From: Actinacidiphila epipremni
GTDB taxonomy: Bacteria > Actinomycetota > Actinomycetes > Streptomycetales > Streptomycetaceae
DNA length: 41,111 nt
NCBI RefSeq assembly: GCF_012034175.1
Contig: NZ_JAATEJ010000043.1
Location: forward strand, 1 to 41,111
Direction of reading: 5' to 3'
Under the pieces are notes generated by a model. The model was not told the DNA's origin. It did not search any database and saw only the letters and a list, made by a program, of their open reading frames with translations. Position numbers and translations under genes: made by a program. Shown here piece after piece: positions 17,087 through 25,800 of the stretch; position 1 is the first letter of the stretch, and every line of letters begins with the position of its first letter.

Positions 17087-17303
17087 ACCTTCAACCGCCT
17101 CCTGGCCATCGCCGGCGCGTACCCCGGGCTCCCGTACGGTCTGCCCTGACCTCAGGTGATATCCACCCGGACGCCGATCCAGGCGATGGCCACGCTTCCG
17201 GCAATCGCACCGCCCCGCAGCCGCATCGCCGGTCTGGCGGAGCGTCAGCTGCCGTGCTAGCAAGGGGCGTTACCGGTTCTCCCCCCACCAGAAAGGGAAA
17301 TCC

Positions 17304-18146
17304 GTGTCCGTCTCATCCACCACCCTCGGGAGACGTTTCCGCCGGATCGCCGCCCAACTGGCGGTCGTCGCGGCGGTTGTCGCGGGAATCGCCGTCGTGC
17401 CGGCGCTCTCGGCGTCGGCGTCGGTCGGCGCGTATGTCTGGGGTACCGACGGCGACAATCTCAACGTCCGGGCCTCGGCTTCCACCACCGCCGCGGTCGT
17501 GGCTTCGCTCGCGGCCGGTCAGTCGGTCACGATCGACTGCCAGACCACCGGGCCCACGGTCAACGGCACGAGTGTCTGGGACCACTTGCCCGCTTACGGC
17601 GGGTATGCCACCGACGCCTACCTCTACACCGGGTACGACGGCTTCGACCCCGGCCTTCCGCGCTGCGGGGGCAGTACACCGCCGAGCGGTACGGGCGCGG
17701 CGGTGGTCTCCACCGCGCAGGCGCAGGTGGGCAACGGCCCCGGTAAGTACACCGGCGCTGCGGGCGTCAGCTCCGACACCAACTGGTGCTCGCTGTTCGT
17801 GACATGGGTCTGGCGGCAGAACGGCGTACCCGCGCCCTACGACATCTACAGCGGCGACCTGTTCTACTGGAGCCTCAACCGCGGGCAGGCGCACTACGGC
17901 ACCTCCGGGATGAAGCCGGGCGACGCGGTGTTCTTCGGCGACGGACCGCAGCCGCAGAGCGGCAGTTACGTGCCGAGCGTGCACGTCGGGATCGTCAAGT
18001 CCGTGAACGGCAACGGCACGATCAACACGGTCGAGGGCAACTACTGGCTCGGCGGCGTCAGCCAGGTCTACGCGCCCGCCGCCTTCGACCCGACGGTGCC
18101 CCGCTCGGACGTCGGTGTCGTCTACGGCTACGCCCACCCGGCGTGA
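17304..18146 (+). CDS. Secreted SH3b-CHAP cell-wall hydrolase
   Basis: A 280-residue exported protein starting at GTG 17304, with GAAAGGG 6 bases upstream. A long signal peptide (RRIAAQLAVVAAVVAGIAVV, cleavage after SASA near residue 38) precedes a bacterial SH3 domain (about 40-125; NLNVRASAS, VWDHLPAYGGYATDAYLYTG). Next is a CHAP-like amidase/endopeptidase domain (about 135-280) with catalytic Cys in NWCSLFVTWVWRQ, GDAVFFGDG and His in SVHVGIVKS, then TVEGNYW. It should cleave peptidoglycan peptides or amide bonds. The following SH3b-GH25 gene overlaps by four bases, and the two share nearly identical SH3 DNA. Confidence 0.88.
   Translation: MSVSSTTLGRRFRRIAAQLAVVAAVVAGIAVVPALSASASVGAYVWGTDGDNLNVRASASTTAAVVASLAAGQSVTIDCQTTGPTVNGTSVWDHLPAYGGYATDAYLYTGYDGFDPGLPRCGGSTPPSGTGAAVVSTAQAQVGNGPGKYTGAAGVSSDTNWCSLFVTWVWRQNGVPAPYDIYSGDLFYWSLNRGQAHYGTSGMKPGDAVFFGDGPQPQSGSYVPSVHVGIVKSVNGNGTINTVEGNYWLGGVSQVYAPAAFDPTVPRSDVGVVYGYAHPA
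17409..17683 (+). repeat. SH3b module, first copy of 275-bp direct repeat
   Basis: Nearly identical to 18215-18489 (offset 806), with about ten mismatches by my reading. The repeat runs from the end of the signal peptide through the whole SH3b module into the TP-rich linker. Confidence 0.9.
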
Positions 18147-19213
18147 TCGCGGTGAAGCGCGCCCTGCTGGCGGCGGCGTCCGCCGTGTTCCTCGTCCTCC
18201 TCGCGCCGGCGGTCCCGGCGTCGGCGTCGGTCGGCGCGTATGTCTGGGGTACCGACGGCGACAATCTCAACGTCCGCGCCTCGGCCTCCACCACCGCCAC
18301 CGTTGTGGCTTCGCTCGCGGCCGGTCAGTCGGTCACGATCGACTGCCAGACCACCGGGCCCACGGTCAACGGCACGAGTGTCTGGGACCACTTGCCCGCT
18401 TACGGCGGGTATGCGACCGACGCCTACCTCTACACCGGGTACGACGGCTTTGACCCCGACCTCCCGCGCTGCGGCGGCAGTACACCGCCCGGGGCCAGCG
18501 CGCCGGTGAACACCGACGGGTTCGACATGTCGGGGCTCAATCCCGGCACCGTCGACTTCACCGCCGCGGCGCAGCGTTACGGATTCGCCGACTTCAAGGC
18601 GAGCCAGGGCGATTACCTCACGGACAGCAGATTCGCCGAACGGGTCGCCGCGGCCAAGGGCAAGATGATCATCCAGGCGTACCACTTCTTCGACCCGCGC
18701 GACAACGGCGCCTCGCAGGCGAACTACCTGGCCGACGTGCTGGCCGGCGTCGGTTACCGGGTGCCGGACAAGCGGACCCTGCCGGTCATGGCGGACCTGG
18801 AGCCGAACTACTGCTCCGGTGACCTCCCGCCGAGCCAGCGGGAGAGCAACTGCGACTCCACCCGGCTGGCGCTGCCGTTCTGCTGGATCGCCGACAGCGC
18901 GTCGAGCACGCTGAACGCCCGGGTCGCGGACTTCGTGTCCACGGTGACGAGCCGGACCGGCGCGCCGCCGATGATCTACACCAACGCCGACATGACCGGC
19001 AGTTGCGGCCTGGACACCGGGCCGCTGCACAGCCTGAAACTGGTCGCGCCGTCATGGAACGGCCAGCCGCAGGCCGTTGCCGCCTCGCTCGGCTGGAGCA
19101 CCTACACCTTCACCCAGACCGGCCCCTACACCACGGTGCCGGGCGGGGTGGGCGCACTGCCCGACTCCTACCACGGCACCACCGCCTCCCTCGCGTCCCT
19201 CGCCGACAACTGA
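18143..19213 (+). CDS. Secreted SH3b-GH25 lysozyme-like muramidase
   Basis: A 356-residue exported protein. The GTG at 18143 overlaps the previous stop (GTGA) and suggests coupling; the GTG at 18152 is an alternative. The signal is VKRALLAAASAVFLVLLAPA, cleaved after SASA. The SH3b domain (about 30-115) is followed by a GH25-like domain (about 125-356): GFDMSGLNPGTVDF, FADFKASQGDYLTD, IIQAYHFFDP, LPVMADLEPN with the likely catalytic acids, and PPMIYTNADM. It probably cuts the glycan strand of peptidoglycan, complementing the CHAP peptidase encoded before it. A perfect 30-bp palindrome follows the gene. Confidence 0.88.
   Translation: MIAVKRALLAAASAVFLVLLAPAVPASASVGAYVWGTDGDNLNVRASASTTATVVASLAAGQSVTIDCQTTGPTVNGTSVWDHLPAYGGYATDAYLYTGYDGFDPDLPRCGGSTPPGASAPVNTDGFDMSGLNPGTVDFTAAAQRYGFADFKASQGDYLTDSRFAERVAAAKGKMIIQAYHFFDPRDNGASQANYLADVLAGVGYRVPDKRTLPVMADLEPNYCSGDLPPSQRESNCDSTRLALPFCWIADSASSTLNARVADFVSTVTSRTGAPPMIYTNADMTGSCGLDTGPLHSLKLVAPSWNGQPQAVAASLGWSTYTFTQTGPYTTVPGGVGALPDSYHGTTASLASLADN
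18215..18489 (+). repeat. SH3b module, second copy of 275-bp direct repeat
   Basis: Partner of 17409-17683. Flanking signal-peptide and catalytic-domain sequences differ, so only the module has been copied or converted. Confidence 0.9.
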
Positions 19214-19228
19214 CCCCCGGCGAGCCGT

Positions 19229-19258
19229 CCGTGGCGGACCCGCGCGGGTCCGCCACGG
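19229..19258. terminator. Perfect 30-bp palindrome, bidirectional terminator
   Basis: A 15-base-pair stem (CCGTGGCGGACCCGC and its complement) with no unpaired loop in the DNA. It lies between the GH25 stop and the TetR stop on the opposite strand. Confidence 0.8.
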
Positions 19259-19278
19259 CGGCGGAGCGCCCCCGAGGG

Positions 19279-19995
19279 CTATGCGCCGTCGTGGCCCTCG
19301 GCGAGGAGGCCGGACAGCAATACGTCGAGGACGCCGGGGAATTCGTCCCGGCGGCGTCCGCCCGGCGGCTGGGCCGCGGCCACGCGGGCCAGGGCGGGGA
19401 GCCGGTCCGGGGCGATGCGGGCGACCGCCTGCTGCCTCTGGGTGGGCTGCCGGGGCGACTGCAAGGGATGGCTGTCGAGCAGCTCGCCGATGGTCAGGTG
19501 CCAGCAGCCGTTGAAGGCGCGCATCGCCCGGGCCGGTGACAGCCCGGCGGCGAGGAAGTCGGCCAGGCAGGCGTCGGTGAACGCGAAGGCGGTCTCCGCG
19601 ACCATCTCACCGCGGATGAGGATGTGCAGGACCCACACGTGGTCGGCCATATAGGCGTGCGCCGACAGCCAGCGGCGGCGCAGCCGCGCTCGGGGCGTGC
19701 GGCCGGGCACCTTGACGGGGAGGCCTTCGGCGATCTGCTCCAGGATCGCCAGGAGCAGCGCGTCCCGGTCGGCGACGTGCCGGTACAGCGAGGCCGGCGC
19801 GGTGTTCAGCTCCGCCGCGACCGCCCGCATCGTCAGCGCCTCCAGGCCCTCTTCCTCGATCAGCCGCCGGCCCGCGGTGGCGATCGCCGCCGGGGTCAGC
19901 CCCGGTCGCGGCCGGCGCCGCCCGTACCTGCCGGCGGCCGGCTCGTCGTGGGCATCGGCTGCGGGGCCGGCGCCGGCGGTCACAGCATGTCGCAT
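19279..19995 (-). CDS. TetR-family repressor
   Basis: A 238-residue regulator. The helix-turn-helix lies at about residues 35-85: GRRLIEEEGLEALTMRAVAA, then ELNTAPASLYRHVADRDALL. The C-terminal ligand-binding domain has TetR_C-like helices (LSAHAYMADHVWVLHILIRG). It is divergent from a DHA2 drug exporter with a GTAAGG/CCTTAC palindrome between them, so it most likely represses that exporter and itself and is released by a drug-like ligand. The N-terminal ~30 residues are unstructured; the ATG at 19995 has only a weak ribosome-binding site. Confidence 0.88.
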   Translation of the reverse strand: MRHAVTAGAGPAADAHDEPAAGRYGRRRPRPGLTPAAIATAGRRLIEEEGLEALTMRAVAAELNTAPASLYRHVADRDALLLAILEQIAEGLPVKVPGRTPRARLRRRWLSAHAYMADHVWVLHILIRGEMVAETAFAFTDACLADFLAAGLSPARAMRAFNGCWHLTIGELLDSHPLQSPRQPTQRQQAVARIAPDRLPALARVAAAQPPGGRRRDEFPGVLDVLLSGLLAEGHDGA

Positions 19996-20045
19996 CGTCC
20001 CATGGTGTCACCTGCCCGAGCTGCGCCTCTCGACACGCCCCGGAA

Positions 20046-20061
20046 GTAAGGTTTACCTTAC
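20046..20061. promoter_or_regulatory. TetR operator palindrome
   Basis: GTAAGG-TTTA-CCTTAC, perfect 6-base arms, lies between the divergent repressor and exporter. It is the obvious candidate operator. Confidence 0.7.
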
Positions 20062-20121
20062 GCGAACAACGTACGCATCGCGAGCGTGAGCGTGAGCGCG
20101 AGTGAGCCGAGTGGAGGTCCG

Positions 20122-21693
20122 ATGAGCGACCAGCAGCCCGCGGAGAACCGGTCGAGGCCGGCAGAGCCCGACGGCCCCGGGGCGCCTCCGCCGGAACGTA
20201 CGAAGGCGGGCGCCGAAACGGTGGGCACGGACGGCGCGGTGGCCGACGCGCCGCTCCCCGCCGGGACTCCCCGGCACGCCGGACTGGTCCTGGCCACGGT
20301 GTGCCTGTGCCAGGCGATGGTGGTCCTCGACATCAGCGTCGTGAACGTCGCCCTGCCGTCGATCGCCACCGATCTCGGCTTCTCGCAAGGGTCGTTGTCG
20401 TGGGTCGTGAACGCCTACACCCTCGTCTTCGGCGGGCTGCTCCTCTTCGGCGGGCGCATCGCGGACCTGGTCGGCCATCGCCGGGCGATGCTGGCCGGCC
20501 TCGGCCTGTTCGCTCTCGCCTCGGTCCTGGGCGGGCTGGCGCAAAGCCCGGGGGAGCTGATAGCGGCGCGCGCCGGACAGGGCCTGGCCGGCGCGGTACT
20601 GGCCCCGGTGAGCCTGACGGTGATCATGGTGACCTTTCCCGAGGGGCCGGTCCGCAACCGCGCGGTCGGCATCTGGGCGATGGTCGCCGCCGGCGGCAGC
20701 GCGCTCGGGGTGCTGCTCGGCGGGCTGCTCACCGACCTGCTGGACTGGCGCTGGGTGCTGTTCGTCAACGTGCCCATCGTGGCCGTCGCCGCGCCCCTCG
20801 CCCTGCGGAGCATCAGCGGGACCCGCTTGCTCGTACGGCGGCGGCTCGACGTGCCGGGGGCGCTGCTGGGCACGGGCGGCATCACGTTGCTGGTCTACGC
20901 CATGGTGCAGGCCGGCGAACACGGCTGGACCTCTCGCGGCACCCTCGCCGGGCTCGTATCCGCCGCCGCCCTCGTCGCCGCGTTCCTGGCGTGGGAGCGG
21001 TGGGGCACCCGGGAGCCGCTGGTCCGGCTGGGCATCTTCGCCGTGCGCACCGTCTGGGTCGCCAACGCGGTGGTCGTGTTCATCGGCGCCGCCACCGTGG
21101 CCGGGTTCTACTTCACCTCGCTGTTCCTCCAGGGCGTCCTGCACTACAGCCCCGTCAAAGCCGGTGCGGCGTTCCTCCCCTTCTGCTTCGGCATCGTCGT
21201 CGGCGCCCGGTTCAGCAGCGTCGCCGCCGCCCGCTTCGGCGGCCGTACCACCATCTCCTGCGGTCTCGTGCTCGGCGCGGTCGGCATGCTGCTGTTCAGC
21301 CGGTTGCACGCCGGCTCGACGTTCCTGTCCGGCTTCCTGCTGCCCTCCGTGCTGGCCTCGATCGGCATCGGCGCCAGCGTGGTGGCCAACACCACCATGG
21401 GCACCTCCGGTGTGGCGCACCACGAAGCCGGACTCGTGAGCGGCCTGCTCAACACCAGCCGCCAGTGCGGCGGAAGCATCGGCCTGGCGGTCCTGTCCAC
21501 CGTCGCCGTCGCCACCTCCCACGGCTCGGGGCAGGGCGACACGCCGCAGGCGATCGTGCACGGCTACGACCGGGCGTTCCAGGTCACCGCGCTGCTCGTG
21601 CTCGCCGCCGCGGTCCTGGCCGCGCTGTTCACCCCCGGCGCTCGCCCGCGGGGCGCGGGCACGGCCGGCGGGCGCAGCACCACATCCATGTGA
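20122..21693 (+). CDS. DHA2-family (EmrB/QacA) drug efflux MFS transporter
   Basis: A 523-residue protein. A hydrophilic N-terminus (about 50 residues) is followed by 14 predicted helices. Motifs of the DHA2 family are present: LDISVVNVALPSIATDLGFS in helix 1, GGRIADLVGHRRAM in loop 2-3, and the antiporter region LLGGLLTDLLDWRWVLFVNV. It exports hydrophobic drugs or antibiotics in exchange for protons. The ATG at 20122 is preceded by GGAGG with short spacing (4 bases); the frame opens slightly earlier at a GTG (20086) without a better site. It is controlled by the divergent TetR gene through the 20046 operator. Confidence 0.9.
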   Translation: MSDQQPAENRSRPAEPDGPGAPPPERTKAGAETVGTDGAVADAPLPAGTPRHAGLVLATVCLCQAMVVLDISVVNVALPSIATDLGFSQGSLSWVVNAYTLVFGGLLLFGGRIADLVGHRRAMLAGLGLFALASVLGGLAQSPGELIAARAGQGLAGAVLAPVSLTVIMVTFPEGPVRNRAVGIWAMVAAGGSALGVLLGGLLTDLLDWRWVLFVNVPIVAVAAPLALRSISGTRLLVRRRLDVPGALLGTGGITLLVYAMVQAGEHGWTSRGTLAGLVSAAALVAAFLAWERWGTREPLVRLGIFAVRTVWVANAVVVFIGAATVAGFYFTSLFLQGVLHYSPVKAGAAFLPFCFGIVVGARFSSVAAARFGGRTTISCGLVLGAVGMLLFSRLHAGSTFLSGFLLPSVLASIGIGASVVANTTMGTSGVAHHEAGLVSGLLNTSRQCGGSIGLAVLSTVAVATSHGSGQGDTPQAIVHGYDRAFQVTALLVLAAAVLAALFTPGARPRGAGTAGGRSTTSM

Positions 21694-21746
21694 GCGACGG
21701 CGACGAGGCCACCCGCACCATCATCCACACCCTTGCTTAATGGAAA

Positions 21747-21761
21747 TGAAAACGGTTATCG
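21747..21761 (+). promoter_or_regulatory. Zur-like box
   Basis: TGAAAACGGTTATCG is a 7-1-7 imperfect inverted repeat (TGAAAAC / GTTATCG, 5 of 7 pairs) in an AT-rich island. It resembles actinomycete Zur operators of the TGAAAAC...GTTTTCA type. It lies about 140 bases upstream of the first gene of the repeat-protein/ABC locus, which fits repression by zinc-loaded Zur. Similarity is by eye. Confidence 0.6.
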
Positions 21762-21900
21762 TATCGGAGGTCGCCGGGTCAGCGAGGCACACCCCGACCA
21801 GCGTGTCCGGCAGCGGTGACGGGCTGCCGGTTCCGGACGCGCCGCCAGGAGTCATCCGCCATCCGGACGTTCACGTCCTCAGGACCGAAAGGGACGACCC

Positions 21901-22671
21901 ATGAAAACCGCTCTCGGCAGGACGCGCGGAGCACGCAGCCGCCGGCACGCGACGCTCCTCGGCGCGATCGCGGGCGGCAGCGTCCTGCTGCTCACCCTGG
22001 CCACCGGCCCCGCCCAGGCGGCGGGCACGGCCGGCACCATCGACATCGGCCACGTCGACGGCCTGCACGTCGCGCTGAACGAGGACGGCGACCAACTGGT
22101 CCTCGGGAGCAACGTGGACGAGGACGACTACCTGCCCGGGTCCGGCTTCGAGGCCGGCTACTACCCCGGCTCGGAGGTGGACGCCTCCCACGGCACCCCG
22201 GAGTACGACTTCACCGTGCCGGCGGCGAACTTCGACTACGAGCCGACCGCGTACCCGGACACCTGGGTGCTGCCCGCGGACGAGCCGCCGAGCTTCGGCA
22301 CCGACCCGATCCTCTACCTCGGCATAGCCGGCACAGGCGAGGACCTGCCGGCGCACGGCACGTCGGGCCCGGACGTGGCGTACAGCCTGTTCAACGGCCT
22401 GAGCACGACGGACCACATCACGTTCGACATCTCGTTGGTGAGCGCCCCGGCCGGCGGGGCCTCGGACATCCCGAGCGCCGACGTGCTGGGCGCCGATGAG
22501 TGGGGGCTCACCTTCGACCTCGGCGGCAGCGCGACCGAGCCGATCCACCACCACTTCGACTGGACCTTCAGCCACGCCGGCGTCTACACGTTCGCCGTCA
22601 CCGCGTCGAGCGACAACGCCGCGGTGGCCGACTCGGCGCCGGTGGTCTACCAGTTCACCGTCGAGAGCTGA
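21901..22671 (+). CDS. Secreted surface-repeat protein, single repeat
   Basis: A 256-residue exported protein (ATG with GAAAGGGACG upstream). Residues 1-40 are a signal peptide with twin-arginine-like RRHATLLGAIAGG, cleaved after AQA. One ABC-transporter-associated repeat fills the mature chain: GHVDGLHVAL at the start, WVLPADEPPSF in the middle, and IHHHFDWTFSHAGVYTFAVT near the end. No C-terminal membrane anchor or lipobox is seen, so it is probably released or held by partners. It heads the Zur-boxed locus but is separated from the giant repeat protein by a strong hairpin, so it may be the most highly expressed member. Confidence 0.8.
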   Translation: MKTALGRTRGARSRRHATLLGAIAGGSVLLLTLATGPAQAAGTAGTIDIGHVDGLHVALNEDGDQLVLGSNVDEDDYLPGSGFEAGYYPGSEVDASHGTPEYDFTVPAANFDYEPTAYPDTWVLPADEPPSFGTDPILYLGIAGTGEDLPAHGTSGPDVAYSLFNGLSTTDHITFDISLVSAPAGGASDIPSADVLGADEWGLTFDLGGSATEPIHHHFDWTFSHAGVYTFAVTASSDNAAVADSAPVVYQFTVES

Positions 22672-22675
22672 CAGC

Positions 22676-22734
22676 CGCGCGGTGGGGCCCGGTCCCGGAT
22701 CCCGGCCCGGACCAGGACCGGGCCCCATCGCGCG
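22676..22734. terminator. Strong hairpin between first and second repeat genes
   Basis: Two 20-base arms (CGCGCGGTGGGGCCCGGTCC and its complement with one mismatch) enclose a 19-base loop. It probably ends or attenuates the transcript of the first gene before the giant repeat gene. Confidence 0.75.
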
Positions 22735-22809
22735 CGGCGCATCCCGCCACGTACCGCCCCGCGCGTCCGATCCGTGTCCGGTCGGCCATCTCCCCCTGGG
22801 ACGAAGCAG

Positions 22810-25800
22810 ATGATCTCCCGCCTCCTCTCCCGCCTTCCCTCCCGCACCGGTCTCTCCGGTCTCTCCGGTCTCTCCTGCGCCGCGATCACCGCGCTTCTGG
22901 CCGCCGCCCTGGTGGCCACGGGGGCGCCGCCCGCGGCGGCTGCCGGCAGCCCGGCGGTGCTGTCCGCGGGGAACATCGCGCTGACCCCGAAGCTGTCGGG
23001 GATCAGCGCGGACGGCACGGACTTCGACTCCTTCGCGCTGGGGCTGCTGGACAAGACCGGCACGTACGCCGGTCAGACGTGGCACTCCGCCACCGACACG
23101 GTGCTGCACCTCGGGGCCGGTGAGTACGACGCCGGCACCGGGACCTGGTCCACGCCCGCGAAGGTCGACGACGTGGCCGCGTACACGACCGGAGAGCACG
23201 CGCGGGTCCTGTTCGGCCTGGACGTGGCCGGGGCCAAGGACGGCATGAACTACCCGGACAAGGGGGCGATCGCGGGCAGCCCGCAGCCGTCCTTCACGCT
23301 GAAGGGCGCCACCGTGCCCGACGGCGGCCGGTTCCGGCTGACGGGCCCGACCGGGACGACGGCGTGGGACACCGCGCTGCCGGCCGGCAGCGGGGCGCAG
23401 ACCCCGCAGCCGGTGCCCTACCTGAACGGCGCGACCTACCGGGCGACCTCGTTCACGGCCCCCGGCACGTACTGCCTGACGGTGTCCGCGACGATGACCT
23501 CGAAGGGCAGCGCCCAGGCGCGGACGGCGTCGGCGGCCTTCACGGTGGTCGTCGGCGACCTGCCGGACAACGTCACCATGTGCGACCAGCCCAGCGGCGA
23601 CGACGGCGGTGACGACGGGGGTGACGACGGCGGCCAGGGCGGTGACGGCGGCGGCGACCCCGGCCGCCCCATGGTGCTGGCCCAGGGCCACCTGGACACC
23701 CGCGCCTGGCTGAACGCCGAGGGCGACGGGCTCGACGTGGGGATCGTCCCCGGCATCGGCGATCCGTCCGTCGACGGGAAGTTCGTCGATTCCAGCGACT
23801 TCGTGCTGACGGGCCTGCTGCCGGGAACGGTGCCCGCGGCGACGGCCAACGCCGACTACGGCTTCCTCGGCGACCCCGGCACCCCCTACTGGTACTGGCC
23901 GGAGGCGCAGGCGTCCGGGTACCTGTGGCCGGGATTCAGCACGGAGAACTGGAACCGCGCCCAACTCGGCGGCAGCCGTACGGTCAACCTCACCTTGTCC
24001 GGCGTCGACGGACCCGGCGACGTCGTGGTCTACCGCAGCGGCGCCACACCGCTGGACATCCTCTACGACACCAAGTGGGGGACCCCGGCGTCGTATTCGT
24101 TCTTCGTGCCGGCCCACGTCCACGCCTACTGGGCCTTCAGCGCGCAGGGCCGCTACTGCCTCAACATGAACGCGTCGACCGAACTGGCCGACGGCTCCTG
24201 GGTCCGCGGCTCGGGGATGCTGACGGTGTGGGTCGGCGACACGGCCGAGGCGAAGAACGTGACCCCGTGCGACAGGGACACCTCCGTGACGCCGCCGGTG
24301 GACACCCTTCCCCCGGTCGCACCGGTACCGTCCCCCTCCGCGGTCCTCTTCGCCGGCGACAGCGGGGAGTTGGACCTCACCCCGGAGTTCACGGCGGACG
24401 GCACCGCCGACGTGCCCGCGTACGTGCACACCTCGCTGCCGGCCGCGGGGGAGTACCGCGACCTGGACGACATGGTCGTCTCGTACGACCACACCGTCCG
24501 CGACGACGTGTGGCAGCCCAACTCCTACCAGGTCGTCGACCTGTCCACCGACCGGCTCCCGTGGGGCAGCACCGACGGGCCGGTGACGGTGTCAATCGGC
24601 GACGTGAAAGGCCCCGGGAAAGCCGCCTTCCGGGTGTCCACCGGGGAGAACGTCCAGGCCAGCGACGTGAGTTCGCGGACGCAGCAGTCGAGCATGAAGC
24701 AGCCCCTCGCCCTGCTGGTGTCGAAGGCCGGCGTCTACTGCGTCCCGCTCACCTTCTCCATGACGCAGGCGGGCCGGAGTTCGCCGGTGAGCGTGACCAG
24801 GACGCTGACGGTCGTGGGCGGGAGCACCGATCCCGCCGACAGCTCCTACATCGACCGCTCGAAGATCACCACCTGCTCGCGCGGGCAGCAGCCGTTCGGC
24901 GTGGACGACTCCGCGGGCGGCGGGGACGAGCCGGAGTGGAACGTCCCCAACGGGTCGCTGACCGACTCGGGCGCGGTGATCCTCAACGACGGCCATGTCG
25001 ACGTCGCGAGCAAGGTGGACGGCGGCACGCTGGAGACGTGGGTGAAGGACACGACCGAGTCCTCCGACGCCCGCTACCACCCGCTGACCGGGAGCAACTC
25101 CCTGTCCAGTGGTGAGCGCGACAGCACGAACAACGGGAACGGCGCGGTCTTCCAGCTCCTTCCGGGCTCGAAGACCACCGTTCCGGCGGCTTCGCAGTAC
25201 GCCTTCCTGGGCGCCGCCGGCTCACCGCTCTGGCAGGTCTCGGAGACCCAGCAGGAGGGCCTGCTGTGGCCGGGCTGGTCGACCGAGGAGATCCCGCTCA
25301 CGGCCACCAGGACCGGTGTGGACTGGACGCTGGACATGGTGGCGGGGCCGGGCGAGTTCGCGCTGTACACCTCCAGCCCCACCGAACTGAACGGCGTGGA
25401 CGTCCTGTTCGACACGCGTGACGGCGTCACGGCGGCCGACTCGTACACGATCCCGCGGAACGCGCACGTACACGGGTCGTGGGCGTTCAGCGCCGAGGGC
25501 ACCTACTGCCTCGCCTTCACCCGGTCCACGACCCTCGCGTCGGGTGCCAGGGCCACCGACGACTTCACGCTGGCGGTCGCCGTCGGAGAGGTCGACGTGC
25601 AGAAGGTCGACCCGGGCGCGTGCTTCACCGGCACGGGCGAGCCCGGTACGCAGGACGTCACCCCGGTGCCGGACTCCCAGCTGACCGACGCCACCTCGGG
25701 CGGTGTGCAGGTGCTGGGCGACCAGAACGGCTTCTCCCCCGGCCAACTGGTCACCGTGCAGGTGGGCAAGGAGTACCAGGGCCAGTGGGTGTCGGTGTGG

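Noticed and set aside
20053..21561. 502-residue frame antisense to the DHA2 transporter
   Set aside because: Dominated by Gln/Gly/Ala/Asp low-complexity text, the antisense signature of a membrane-protein gene.
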